From the NCBI GenBank assembly GCA_913062745.1, contig CAJXXJ010000225.1:1-6607 (forward strand): a stretch of DNA of 6,607 nucleotides. The letters are read 5' to 3'. This DNA comes from an uncultured Phaeodactylibacter sp. (lineage in GTDB: Bacteria; Bacteroidota; Bacteroidia; Chitinophagales; Saprospiraceae). Every line of letters starts with the position of its first letter. Position 1 is the stretch's first letter. Shown here piece by piece: positions 1-6,607 of the stretch. Below the pieces are notes generated by a model. That model was given only the letters and a program-made list of their open reading frames with translations. It did no database searches and was not told where the DNA came from. The position numbers and the translations under genes are program-made.

Positions 1-2193
1 GCCGCTATACACGATCACCTGGAAGAAGCAAGCAGCCACTTTGAAGTACGCGTCCGTTACCGTCATAAAAAAGGATACTACGTAGAAGTAAGCTGCTGGG
101 GGATGGCGCTCCGGGATGAAAACGGCCATCCTACCCGTATGCTGGGCGGGCACCGGGAGGTACGGTCCGTCATGGGTACGTCCCCGCGGTACGATTTTCC
201 AGATGACTTTCTGAGCAACCTCACCCAAAGCATGCACGGCACTGCCTTTCGGTACCGACTGCATCCCGATGGCGAAGACGAATTTCTTTTCCTGAGCCCG
301 GAGGTCCGCGCAATTTTTGGTATAAACGGGAATGAAAGATTAACAAACACTGCTCCTCTGTGGGACGCTCTGCACCCGGAAGACCGCGCTTCTTTCGAGA
401 AGGCGATTCAGGACTCCGCCAATCATATGTCTCCTTTCCGGCAGGAATGGCGGCTGCGCACCGCGCAGGGGACGATCTGGCTTAGCGGCCAGGCTCTGCC
501 TTTACGCAATGCAGACGGAAGCACGGAATGGGACGTGGTGGTGCTCAATATCACAGACCGCAAAGAGGCCGAAAAACAGGTACGAACACAGCTTCGCATG
601 CAAGATACGCTGCGGCGGATCTCTTCCCGCCATATCAACCAGCCACTGGATAACGTTAGGAAAACCATCAGCGAGGCACTGCGGGAAATCGGTAGTTTCA
701 TTCGGGCCGACCGGGTGTATATCTTTGACTATGATTTCAAAAAACAGACGACCAGCAACACTTATGAGTGGTGTGCAGAGGGTATCCGCCCGGAAATGGA
801 TAACCTGCAAAACCTTCCGCTCAGCGCATTTCCATGGTGGGTGGAGAAACATTTACGGGGTGAGCTGCTCAGCATTCCCAGTGTAGAGGAGCTGCCGGAC
901 GACGAGCTGAAGGCGGCTTTGGCTGCTCAGGATATACAGAGCCTGATTGCTGTGCCCATGATGAACGGGGAGAAATGTATCGGATTTATGGGCTTCGACT
1001 CCGTCCGCTACAAACATAAGTATTCCGAGCAGGAAAAGGAGTTTCTTAAGCTGTCTGCCCAGGTACTTGCTAACATCCTTAGCTACGACGAACAGAGACG
1101 AAACCTTCGGGACAGCGAGCAACAGCTTAACAAAATTACGGCCAGTGCTCCGGCCATCCTGTTTCATTTGACGCTGGATGAAAATGGTGCATTCGCCGTG
1201 CCCTTCATCAGTGAAGGGGTGCGGCAGTTGGCTGACGGCTTGTCCGCCGATACCATCATGAAAGAGCCTACGCTGCTGTTTGAACAGATGCCGGCGGAAG
1301 ATGCACAGCGTTTCTACGAACAATTGATTGCGTCCGCCAGCACGCTTACACCACTCTTTTTAGAATTCAGGGTAGAAAGAGGCTCCGAAACGATTTGGTA
1401 CAACCTCTCTGCCCGGGCAGAAAAAGATGCAGGCGACCGGGTGAATTGGTATGGCGTTGTCCAAAATATTACCCAGCGAAAGCAGATTGAGCGGATGCGT
1501 GAAGCTTCTAAAGAGCTGCAGTTCAAGTACCAGGAAGCAGAGCGCTTTGCATCAGTAGCTTCTCACGATCTGCAGGAGCCGCTGCGTACCATCCGCAGTT
1601 TTGCCCAACTGCTTGACCGACGGCTCGATAAGTCAGCCGACGGGGAGATCAGGGAATACCTCAACTTCATAACCAACGCCTCCGAGCGGATGAGCCGATT
1701 GGTGGAAAGCCTGCTGGAATACAGCCGGATGGGCCGCAACAGCAGCCCCGAAATAGTCGATTGTGAGCAGTTGATTGAAGGGCTGCTTCAAGATATGAAC
1801 GACACCATCACCTGTGCTTCCGCTGTAGTCAGCTACGAGTTTCTGCCCATTGTGCAGGGCTATCCGCAGGAGCTGCGGCAGCTGTTCCAAAACCTCATCG
1901 GCAATGCCATCAAGTACCAGCCCGAAGGTAACCGCCCGCGTGTGCAAATCAAAGTGGAGGAAAAAGCCAGCCATTGGTTGTTCGGTGTACAGGACAACGG
2001 TATCGGCATTCCCGAAGAAAGCCAGGAAGCCGTTTTCGAGGTCTTCAAGCGGCTGCACAACCGCGAAGAGTACGAGGGCACCGGCATCGGCTTAGCTAAC
2101 TGCAAACGCATCGTTGAGCTGCACGAAGGAGAAATTTGGGTCGACTCTGCCCCGGGCCTGGGCAGTACCTTCTATTTTACCTTACCGAAATAA
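1..2193 (+). CDS. PAS/GAF/PAS sensor histidine kinase, 5' end missing
   Basis: This is a cytoplasmic sensor kinase of a two-component system; it should autophosphorylate on histidine and pass the phosphate to an unidentified response regulator. The frame is open from base 1, and the first 54 residues (numbered from base 1) are the end of a PAS_3-type domain (FEVRVRYRHKKGYYVEV, then MALRDENGHP), so the gene starts upstream. Next come a second PAS (about 70-190, ending NITDRKEAE), a GAF domain (about 200-360, with NTYEWCAEGIRPEMDNLQ and GFMGFDSVR) and a third PAS (about 372-492, ending NITQRKQIE). The HisKA domain has SHDLQEPLR with phospho-acceptor H522. The ATPase domain shows the N-box (N635 in NLIGNAIKY), G1 DNGIGIP (D665) and G2 GTGIGL (693-698). 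No membrane segment or receiver domain is visible, and the protein ends just after the ATPase fold. The ligands of the PAS and GAF domains are unknown. Family assignment is very secure. Confidence 0.96.
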   Translation, partial: AAIHDHLEEASSHFEVRVRYRHKKGYYVEVSCWGMALRDENGHPTRMLGGHREVRSVMGTSPRYDFPDDFLSNLTQSMHGTAFRYRLHPDGEDEFLFLSPEVRAIFGINGNERLTNTAPLWDALHPEDRASFEKAIQDSANHMSPFRQEWRLRTAQGTIWLSGQALPLRNADGSTEWDVVVLNITDRKEAEKQVRTQLRMQDTLRRISSRHINQPLDNVRKTISEALREIGSFIRADRVYIFDYDFKKQTTSNTYEWCAEGIRPEMDNLQNLPLSAFPWWVEKHLRGELLSIPSVEELPDDELKAALAAQDIQSLIAVPMMNGEKCIGFMGFDSVRYKHKYSEQEKEFLKLSAQVLANILSYDEQRRNLRDSEQQLNKITASAPAILFHLTLDENGAFAVPFISEGVRQLADGLSADTIMKEPTLLFEQMPAEDAQRFYEQLIASASTLTPLFLEFRVERGSETIWYNLSARAEKDAGDRVNWYGVVQNITQRKQIERMREASKELQFKYQEAERFASVASHDLQEPLRTIRSFAQLLDRRLDKSADGEIREYLNFITNASERMSRLVESLLEYSRMGRNSSPEIVDCEQLIEGLLQDMNDTITCASAVVSYEFLPIVQGYPQELRQLFQNLIGNAIKYQPEGNRPRVQIKVEEKASHWLFGVQDNGIGIPEESQEAVFEVFKRLHNREEYEGTGIGLANCKRIVELHEGEIWVDSAPGLGSTFYFTLPK

Positions 2194-2299
2194 GCCCTCC
2201 TGCCCTGAGCTGGCACAACTAAAACGCTTTTGCCGGAGTTACCTATTTTGCGGAGCCTGCGCTTCGGTATTACTGATGTAAAATGAATGCCCTGTACTC
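2194..2299 (+). other. Intergenic region between kinase and efflux genes
   Basis: This gap of 106 bases separates the kinase stop from the adaptor start. I find no GC-rich hairpin followed by a T-run, so no intrinsic terminator for the kinase is evident and read-through into the efflux genes cannot be excluded. It holds a weak candidate promoter and a six-codon mini-ROF-like reading frame (ATG at 2283), both listed separately. No tRNA-like or riboswitch-like structure was recognised. Confidence 0.7.
2247..2278 (+). promoter_or_regulatory. Candidate Bacteroidota-type promoter of the efflux unit
   Basis: TTTG at 2247-2250 is followed after 20 bases by TACTGATG at 2271-2278. The Bacteroidota primary sigma factor consensus is a -33 TTTG (or TTG) and a -7 TAnnTTTG about 19-21 bases apart. 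The spacing fits, but the -7 element matches only four of its six fixed positions (TA, and TG at the end). Transcription would start only some 15 bases before the adaptor ATG, giving a very short leader. Weak; could be chance. Confidence 0.22.
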
Positions 2300-2303
2300 A
2301 TGA
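2283..2303 (+). other. Six-codon mini-ORF overlapping the adaptor start
   Basis: ATG at 2283 opens a frame reading MNALYS and stops at TGA 2301-2303. That stop overlaps the adaptor start at 2300-2302 in an ATGA arrangement typical of translational coupling. The mini-ORF ATG follows TAAA, an A-rich context that favours initiation in bacteria that do not use Shine-Dalgarno pairing, while the adaptor ATG sits in a pyrimidine-rich context (GTACTC). It might therefore deliver ribosomes to the adaptor start. A frame this short often arises by chance, so the functional reading is speculative. Confidence 0.25.
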
Positions 2304-3391
2304 CCAAAAAAGCTACGCGGATTACCGCGCTTTTAGGCATACTTGCCCTTGCCGTGCTTTTTATTTTCTTCCAGGATAATCTGCTGGGTAAGAATAATGC
2401 AGCCGGCCCGGCCGATGAAAGCGCTGCTGCCCCGGCACCGGAAGACTCAGCCCCTATCCCCGTGAAGGCCATCATTACACAAGCAACTGCACTGCGGGAT
2501 GCCATTTCCGTTAACGGCTCCACTGTTCCCAATGAGGAAGTCGCCGTGGCCACTGAAGTGCCGGGCAAAATCCTCTCCATCCATTTCGAAGAAGGGCAGT
2601 ACGTCAAAAAAGGACAAAAACTGCTGCAACTGGACGATGAAGAATTGCAGGCAGAGCGTAAACGCCTCCTTGTGCAGCGGGAGCTGAATGAAAAAATTGC
2701 GGAACGCCTTCGCGTGCTGTATGAAAAGGAAGGCGTGAGCCTGCAGGAATACGAAGTAGCCGAAGCAGAGGTCGACAAAACGGAGGCTGATATAGCGTTG
2801 GTCGACGCTCAGCTGGAGAAGCGGATCATCCGCGCGCCTTTCTCCGGCCGGCTTGGCCTGCGCATGGTGAGCGAAGGAAGCTACCTTTCGCCGGGAACGC
2901 CGGTAGTGCAGCTGGTCAGCATTAATCCGATCAAACTCGAGTTTGACGTGCCCGAAAAGTATAGCCGGGCTGTGGAGATAGGAACCGATATCCGCTTCCG
3001 CCTTGACGGTACCGACCGGAGCTTTCAGGCGGAGGTGACTGCCAGCGAGCCCAATGTAGACCAGGAGACCCGAACCTTGCGCTTCAAAGCGGCTGCCCCC
3101 AACCCCGAAGGCGGCATTCTGCCCGGTGCCTTTGCGGAGGTACAGGTGGAACTGGAGGAATACGAAGGGGCTCTGCTTGTGCCCACGCAGGCCATCGTAC
3201 CCGAGCTGAACGAAAAGATGGTCTACCTCTACCGAAATGGCACAGCACAGGCAGCTACCGTGAAGACCGGTATCCGACAGGAACGCTACATTCAGGTAAC
3301 CGAAGGGCTGCAGCCCGGCGATACTGTCATCACTACCGGCCTGCTGCAAATTCAGCCGGGTGCGCCTGTTGAGATCACCGAAGTAAACTAA
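2300..3391 (+). CDS. RND efflux periplasmic adaptor (HlyD/AcrA-type membrane fusion protein)
   Basis: This 363-residue protein should bridge the inner-membrane pump to a TolC-type outer-membrane channel. An N-terminal signal anchor (about 8-25, after MTKKATR) has no lipobox cysteine, so it is probably held by an uncleaved helix rather than a lipid. An Ala/Pro/Glu-rich linker follows (31-53). The lipoyl domain is split (about 76-112 with EGQYVKKGQKLLQLDDEEL, and 177-206 with RAPFSGRLG) around a short charged coiled-coil hairpin (113-175). The hairpin carries R136, L140 and S147, the R-x3-L-x6-S spacing of the TolC-docking motif of AcrA. A beta-barrel (about 210-285) and membrane-proximal domain (about 290-360, LLVPTQAIV) complete the fold. 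An in-frame stop at 2279-2281 leaves ATG 2300 as the only upstream methionine, and it fits the anchor. No Shine-Dalgarno sequence is visible. The pump gene follows after 7 bases. Substrate unknown. Confidence 0.95.
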   Translation: MTKKATRITALLGILALAVLFIFFQDNLLGKNNAAGPADESAAAPAPEDSAPIPVKAIITQATALRDAISVNGSTVPNEEVAVATEVPGKILSIHFEEGQYVKKGQKLLQLDDEELQAERKRLLVQRELNEKIAERLRVLYEKEGVSLQEYEVAEAEVDKTEADIALVDAQLEKRIIRAPFSGRLGLRMVSEGSYLSPGTPVVQLVSINPIKLEFDVPEKYSRAVEIGTDIRFRLDGTDRSFQAEVTASEPNVDQETRTLRFKAAAPNPEGGILPGAFAEVQVELEEYEGALLVPTQAIVPELNEKMVYLYRNGTAQAATVKTGIRQERYIQVTEGLQPGDTVITTGLLQIQPGAPVEITEVN

Positions 3392-3398
3392 ACGAACT

Positions 3399-6300
3399 AT
3401 GAGCCTGTCCTCCCTAAGCATTAAGCGGCCTGTTCTGGCTACCGTCATGTCCATCGTCATCGTGCTCTTCGGGCTCATCGGGCTCACTTACCTGGGCGTG
3501 AGGGAATACCCCAGCGTCGACCCGCCTATCATCACCGTACAAACGATCTACGTAGGCGCTAATGCGGACATCATTGAGTCTCAGATTACGGAGCCCGTGG
3601 AAGAGGCCGTCAACGGTATTGCCGGCATCCGCTCCATCACTTCCGTAAGCCGGGACGGCCGCAGTACGCTCACCGTAGAGTTCGATCTGGAAGTGGATTT
3701 GGAAACCGCTGCCAATGATGTGCGCGATAAAGTCTCGCAGGTGGTCGGCGAACTGCCGCCCGATGCCGACCCGCCGGTAGTCTCCAAGGCGGATGCCGAC
3801 AGCGACCCCATCATCTTCCTAAACATCCAAAGCGATCAGCGGTCGTTGCTGGAGCTGACGGATATTGCCGAAAATGTTTTCAAGGAGCGCCTGCAAACGA
3901 TCAACGGGGTCAGTGAGATCCGCATCTGGGGACAGAAAAAATACTCCATGCGCCTGTGGATCGAGCCCGACCGCCTCGCTGCCTACGGGCTGACCCCGCT
4001 TGATGTGCAACGGGCGCTGCAGCGCGAAAATATTGAACTGCCCTCCGGGCGGGTAGAGGGGGCTAATACCGAGCTGACCGTCCGCACGCAGGGCCGGCTT
4101 ACCACGCCGGAAGAATTTAACGACCTTATCCTCAAAGAGGACGGCGGGCGCATTGTACGCTTCCGTGACGTGGGGTACGCAGAGTTGGGGCCGGAAAACC
4201 TCCGTACGGTGCTTAAGCGGGACGGAGTGCCGATGGTCGGTAATGCCATCGTACCGCAGCCCGGTGCCAATAATATCGAAATTGCCGATGCTTTCTACGA
4301 GCGCCTGGAGCAGATCAAAAAAGACTTGCCGGAAGATATTCAGCTCGGCATTGGCTTTGACAAAACGCAATTTATCCGCGACTCCATTGATGAAGTAGAG
4401 CAGACCATCTACGTGGCATTCGGGCTGGTGGTAATGATCATCTTCCTCTTCCTGCGCGACTGGCGGACTACCATTATCCCGGTCATCGTTATCCCGATTG
4501 CACTTATCGGGGCCTTTTTCGTGATGTACGCGGCTAATTTTTCTATCAATGTACTGACGCTGCTGGGCGTGGTGCTGGCCATCGGCCTGGTGGTGGATGA
4601 TGCCGTGGTGGTATTGGAAAACATATACGCCAAGATTGAAAACGGTATGACGCCGCTGCAGGCCGCGCTGAAAGGAGCGGATGAGATTTTCTTTGCGGTC
4701 ATTGCCACTACCGTAGCTCTTGTAGCCGTCTTTATGCCGGTGATATTTCTTCAAGGCCTCACCGGGCGTTTGTTCCGGGAGTTCGGTGTGGTGATTGCCG
4801 GCGCGGTAGTCATCTCTTCCTTTGTAGCCCTTACGCTCACGCCAATGCTGTCGAGCAAGATTCTGAAAAACCGGGACCGCCACCCGTGGTTCTACCGGGT
4901 CACCGAGCCGTTTTTTGTGGCTTTGACCAACGGCTACCGCAGCACGCTCGATGGCTTCATGCGGGTACGCTGGCTCGCATTGGTCATTATGGCGCTCAGC
5001 GGCTGGGCGATTTACAGCATCGGCAGCCAACTACCGCAGGAATTGGCACCGCTGGAAGACCGCAGCCGGATCCGGGCTTTCTCCCGGGCGCCGGAAGGGT
5101 CCACCTTCGAGTACATGGATGCCTACACCAATGAGCTGGTGAAGGTGATGATGGAAAATATCCCGGAAAGCGAAGGCGTCATCTCGGTAACCTCTCCGGG
5201 CTTTGGCGCATCCACCTCGGTCAATTCCGCTTTCGCTTTTGCCGTGCTGGAAGACCCGCAGCAACGCGAGCGCGGTCAGCAGCAAATCCTCAACGAGCTG
5301 CAGCCGGAGGTAGGCGAGCTCACAGGGGCGCTGACCTACCTGAGCCAGGAGCAGAGTATCGGTAACCGACGGGGCGGGCTGCCTGTGCAGTACGTGCTGC
5401 AGGCACCGAATTTTGAAAAGCTCAAAGAGACCCTGCCCCGGTTTGTGGAAAAAGTCCGGCAGGACCCTACCTTCAGCTTTGTGGATGTGGACCTCAAGTT
5501 CAACAAGCCCGAGCTGAATATCGAAATCAACCGGCAAAAAGCCCGTGACCTGGGCGTCTCTGTACTGGATGTTGCGCAGACGCTGCAGCTGGGGCTGAGC
5601 GGGCAGCGCTTCGGCTACTTCATCATGAACGGCAAGCAGTATCAGGTGATCGGGCAGATACAGCGCGAGGGCCGGGATGAGCCGATAGATGTGCGCTCTC
5701 TCTACGTGCGCAACGAGTCTGGCCGCATGATTCAGCTGGACAACCTGGTCAACTTTGAGGAACAAACCACACCGCCCACGCTGTACCGCTTCAACCGCTT
5801 TGCCTCCGCTACCGTCTCTGCCGGGCTGGCCGGGGAAAATACGATCGGTGATGGAATTGAGGCCATGAATACCATAGCCGAAGAAACGCTGGGAGATGGT
5901 TTTTACACCACCCTTACCGGTACCTCCCGGGATTTTGCGGAAAGCTCTTCCAGCCTGCTGTTTGCGTTCAGCCTGGCGCTGGTACTCATTTATCTGGTCC
6001 TCTCTGCACAGTTTGAAAGCTTCCGCGACCCCTTTATTATCATGTTTACTGTGCCGCTGGCACTGGCGGGGGCGGTGCTGTCGCTGCTGTTTTTCGAGCA
6101 GACGCTCAATATTTTCAGCCAGATCGGTATCATCATGCTCATCGGCCTGGTGGCCAAAAATGGTATTCTGATCGTGGAGTTTGCCAATCAGCGCAAAGAG
6201 TCCGGCCTCAGCCGGCTGGAAGCGATTAAGGATGCTTCGGCCGCCCGTTTCCGGCCTATCCTCATGACGAGTTTGTCTACCATACTTGGCGTGCTGCCCA

Positions 6301-6512
6301 TCGCGCTGGCGCTGGGCGCAGGCTCAGAAAGCCGGGTGTCAATGGGTATTGCCGTGATCGGCGGCCTGGTTTTCGCTACGGTACTGACGCTGTATGTCAT
6401 CCCGGCCATGTACTCCTATCTCTCCAGCAAGGAAGCCAAACGTACGCAGCGCGAAGCAGAGTTGGCGGAAGCGGAATTGGAAATGGAGGCTAAGGCGCAG
6501 AGGGTGGAATAG
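3399..6512 (+). CDS. RND efflux pump, inner-membrane permease (AcrB/HAE-1 family)
   Basis: This 1037-residue proton-driven exporter is full length for the family (AcrB has 1049) and should work as a trimer. It has the duplicated RND plan: TM1 (about 12-32), a large periplasmic porter loop, TM2-6 (about 337-484), TM7 (525-545), a second porter loop, and TM8-12 (about 853-1008). Proton-relay residues are all present: D400 and D401 in TM4 (GLVVDDAVVVLEN), K920 in TM10 (GLVAKNGILIVEF), and R950 and T957 in RFRPILMTS, matching AcrB D407, D408, K940, R971 and T978. This argues for HAE-1 rather than a metal-exporting (CusA-type) pump, which carries a different TM4 motif. The porter segment keeps YSMRLW (AcrB YAMRIW). 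The C-terminus is a charged Glu/Ala-rich tail (about 1011-1037). The start MSLSSLSIKRPVLA is typical for the family. It is co-transcribed with the adaptor. The substrate (drug, solvent, bile salt or other) cannot be deduced. Confidence 0.97.
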   Translation: MSLSSLSIKRPVLATVMSIVIVLFGLIGLTYLGVREYPSVDPPIITVQTIYVGANADIIESQITEPVEEAVNGIAGIRSITSVSRDGRSTLTVEFDLEVDLETAANDVRDKVSQVVGELPPDADPPVVSKADADSDPIIFLNIQSDQRSLLELTDIAENVFKERLQTINGVSEIRIWGQKKYSMRLWIEPDRLAAYGLTPLDVQRALQRENIELPSGRVEGANTELTVRTQGRLTTPEEFNDLILKEDGGRIVRFRDVGYAELGPENLRTVLKRDGVPMVGNAIVPQPGANNIEIADAFYERLEQIKKDLPEDIQLGIGFDKTQFIRDSIDEVEQTIYVAFGLVVMIIFLFLRDWRTTIIPVIVIPIALIGAFFVMYAANFSINVLTLLGVVLAIGLVVDDAVVVLENIYAKIENGMTPLQAALKGADEIFFAVIATTVALVAVFMPVIFLQGLTGRLFREFGVVIAGAVVISSFVALTLTPMLSSKILKNRDRHPWFYRVTEPFFVALTNGYRSTLDGFMRVRWLALVIMALSGWAIYSIGSQLPQELAPLEDRSRIRAFSRAPEGSTFEYMDAYTNELVKVMMENIPESEGVISVTSPGFGASTSVNSAFAFAVLEDPQQRERGQQQILNELQPEVGELTGALTYLSQEQSIGNRRGGLPVQYVLQAPNFEKLKETLPRFVEKVRQDPTFSFVDVDLKFNKPELNIEINRQKARDLGVSVLDVAQTLQLGLSGQRFGYFIMNGKQYQVIGQIQREGRDEPIDVRSLYVRNESGRMIQLDNLVNFEEQTTPPTLYRFNRFASATVSAGLAGENTIGDGIEAMNTIAEETLGDGFYTTLTGTSRDFAESSSSLLFAFSLALVLIYLVLSAQFESFRDPFIIMFTVPLALAGAVLSLLFFEQTLNIFSQIGIIMLIGLVAKNGILIVEFANQRKESGLSRLEAIKDASAARFRPILMTSLSTILGVLPIALALGAGSESRVSMGIAVIGGLVFATVLTLYVIPAMYSYLSSKEAKRTQREAELAEAELEMEAKAQRVE

Positions 6513-6607
6513 CGAAGCGGACTACACTAATAGACATTTTTCAAAAGGGATTGATTTTTTCAGCCTCCGCACGCCCCCTAGCCCCCTAAAGGCGGGAACT
6601 GCAGCCC
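6513..6607. other. Non-coding 3' end of the window
   Basis: These 95 bases after the pump stop contain no reading frame I can support. The first half is AT-rich with T-runs at 6537-6541 and 6555-6560; the second half is C-rich and holds the repeat-like element described separately. The T-run at 6555-6560 precedes rather than follows the hairpin arms, and no GC-rich stem lies before it, so I do not call a terminator for the pump. Confidence 0.75.
6561..6601. repeat. C-rich intergenic repeat-like element with imperfect hairpin
   Basis: Two perfect tandem copies of GCCCCCTA (6573-6580 and 6581-6588) run into AAGGCGGGAACT. The second C-run and the following GGCGGG form an imperfect inverted repeat around TAAA with one C-C mismatch. 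From memory, elements with the core CCCCCTAAAGGGGG occur in many copies between genes in Bacteroidota genomes; this copy would have a C in place of a G in its G-run. An alternative outer stem pairs CAG and TCCGC (6561-6563, 6566-6570) with GCGGG and CTG (6592-6596, 6599-6601). Multi-copy status cannot be shown from one window, where only one copy is present. Confidence 0.5.

Noticed and set aside
509..886. + strand frame of 125 codons overlapping the kinase
   Set aside because: It is a shifted frame inside the PAS-GAF region, with no recognisable protein features.
2221..2232. AAAACGCTTTT as a possible terminator stem after the kinase
   Set aside because: The arms are only four A-T pairs around a three-base loop; far too weak for an intrinsic terminator.
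2447..3487. Antisense open frame of 346 codons opposite the adaptor and the pump start
   Set aside because: It spans two real genes and their junction, has no family resemblance, and is explained by the lack of stops opposite GC-rich codons.
3819..5030. Long antisense open frame of 403 codons inside the pump gene
   Set aside because: Its translation is rich in His, Arg, Gln and Asp with no recognisable fold, and it lies wholly opposite a strongly conserved RND gene; it reflects the codon bias of the + strand gene.
5031..5765. Antisense open frame of 244 codons opposite the second porter loop of the pump
   Set aside because: Low-complexity-like composition, no known domain, fully covered by the conserved pump gene.
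6513..6560. T-runs after the pump gene as an intrinsic terminator
   Set aside because: No GC-rich stem precedes either T-run, and the only GC-rich hairpin lies after them.
6573..6588. Tandem GCCCCCTA copies as a CRISPR or telomere-like array
   Set aside because: Only two 8-base units with no spacers; better explained as part of a dispersed inverted-repeat element.
1..6607. Mobile elements, tRNA or rRNA genes
   Set aside because: No transposase or integrase reading frame, no target-site duplications and no tRNA or rRNA signatures were seen; codon use appears uniform across the three genes.

Overview
The window holds three genes, all on the + strand: a histidine kinase whose 5' end lies outside the window (1-2193), then a two-gene RND efflux unit made of a periplasmic adaptor (2300-3391) and an inner-membrane pump (3399-6512). 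The last 95 bases are non-coding and contain a C-rich repeat-like element.

The organism is most likely a member of Bacteroidota or a close relative with moderately high GC (by eye about 55%). None of the visible starts has a convincing Shine-Dalgarno sequence. The kinase has the soluble PAS/GAF/PAS layout with a phytochrome-like H-box (SHDLQEPLR) that is abundant in that phylum. The 3' tail carries a CCCCCTAAAGG-type element that, from memory, recurs between genes in many Bacteroidota genomes. This assignment is inference; no rRNA or marker gene is present.

Layout. The kinase open reading frame runs unbroken from base 1, so any methionine chosen as its start inside the window (for example base 103) is artificial; the bases before it encode the end of another PAS domain. 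A 106-base gap follows, with a weak candidate Bacteroidota-type promoter and a six-codon mini-ORF whose stop overlaps the adaptor start (ATGA). Adaptor and pump are 7 bases apart and surely form one transcription unit. The adaptor carries the R-x3-L-x6-S docking motif of TolC-dependent adaptors. The pump has the complete proton-relay set (D400, D401, K920, R950, T957). No TolC-like outer-membrane gene is in the window; it may lie elsewhere.

Working together: the adaptor and pump should form, with a TolC-type channel, a proton-driven tripartite exporter of the HAE-1 group; its substrate cannot be read from sequence. The kinase could respond to a cytoplasmic signal, but it has no receiver domain and no response regulator lies beside it here, so a regulatory link to the pump is only a possibility. 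I see no evidence of a novel system: the genes are intact members of well-known families, and the most interesting details are small ones in the non-coding segments.
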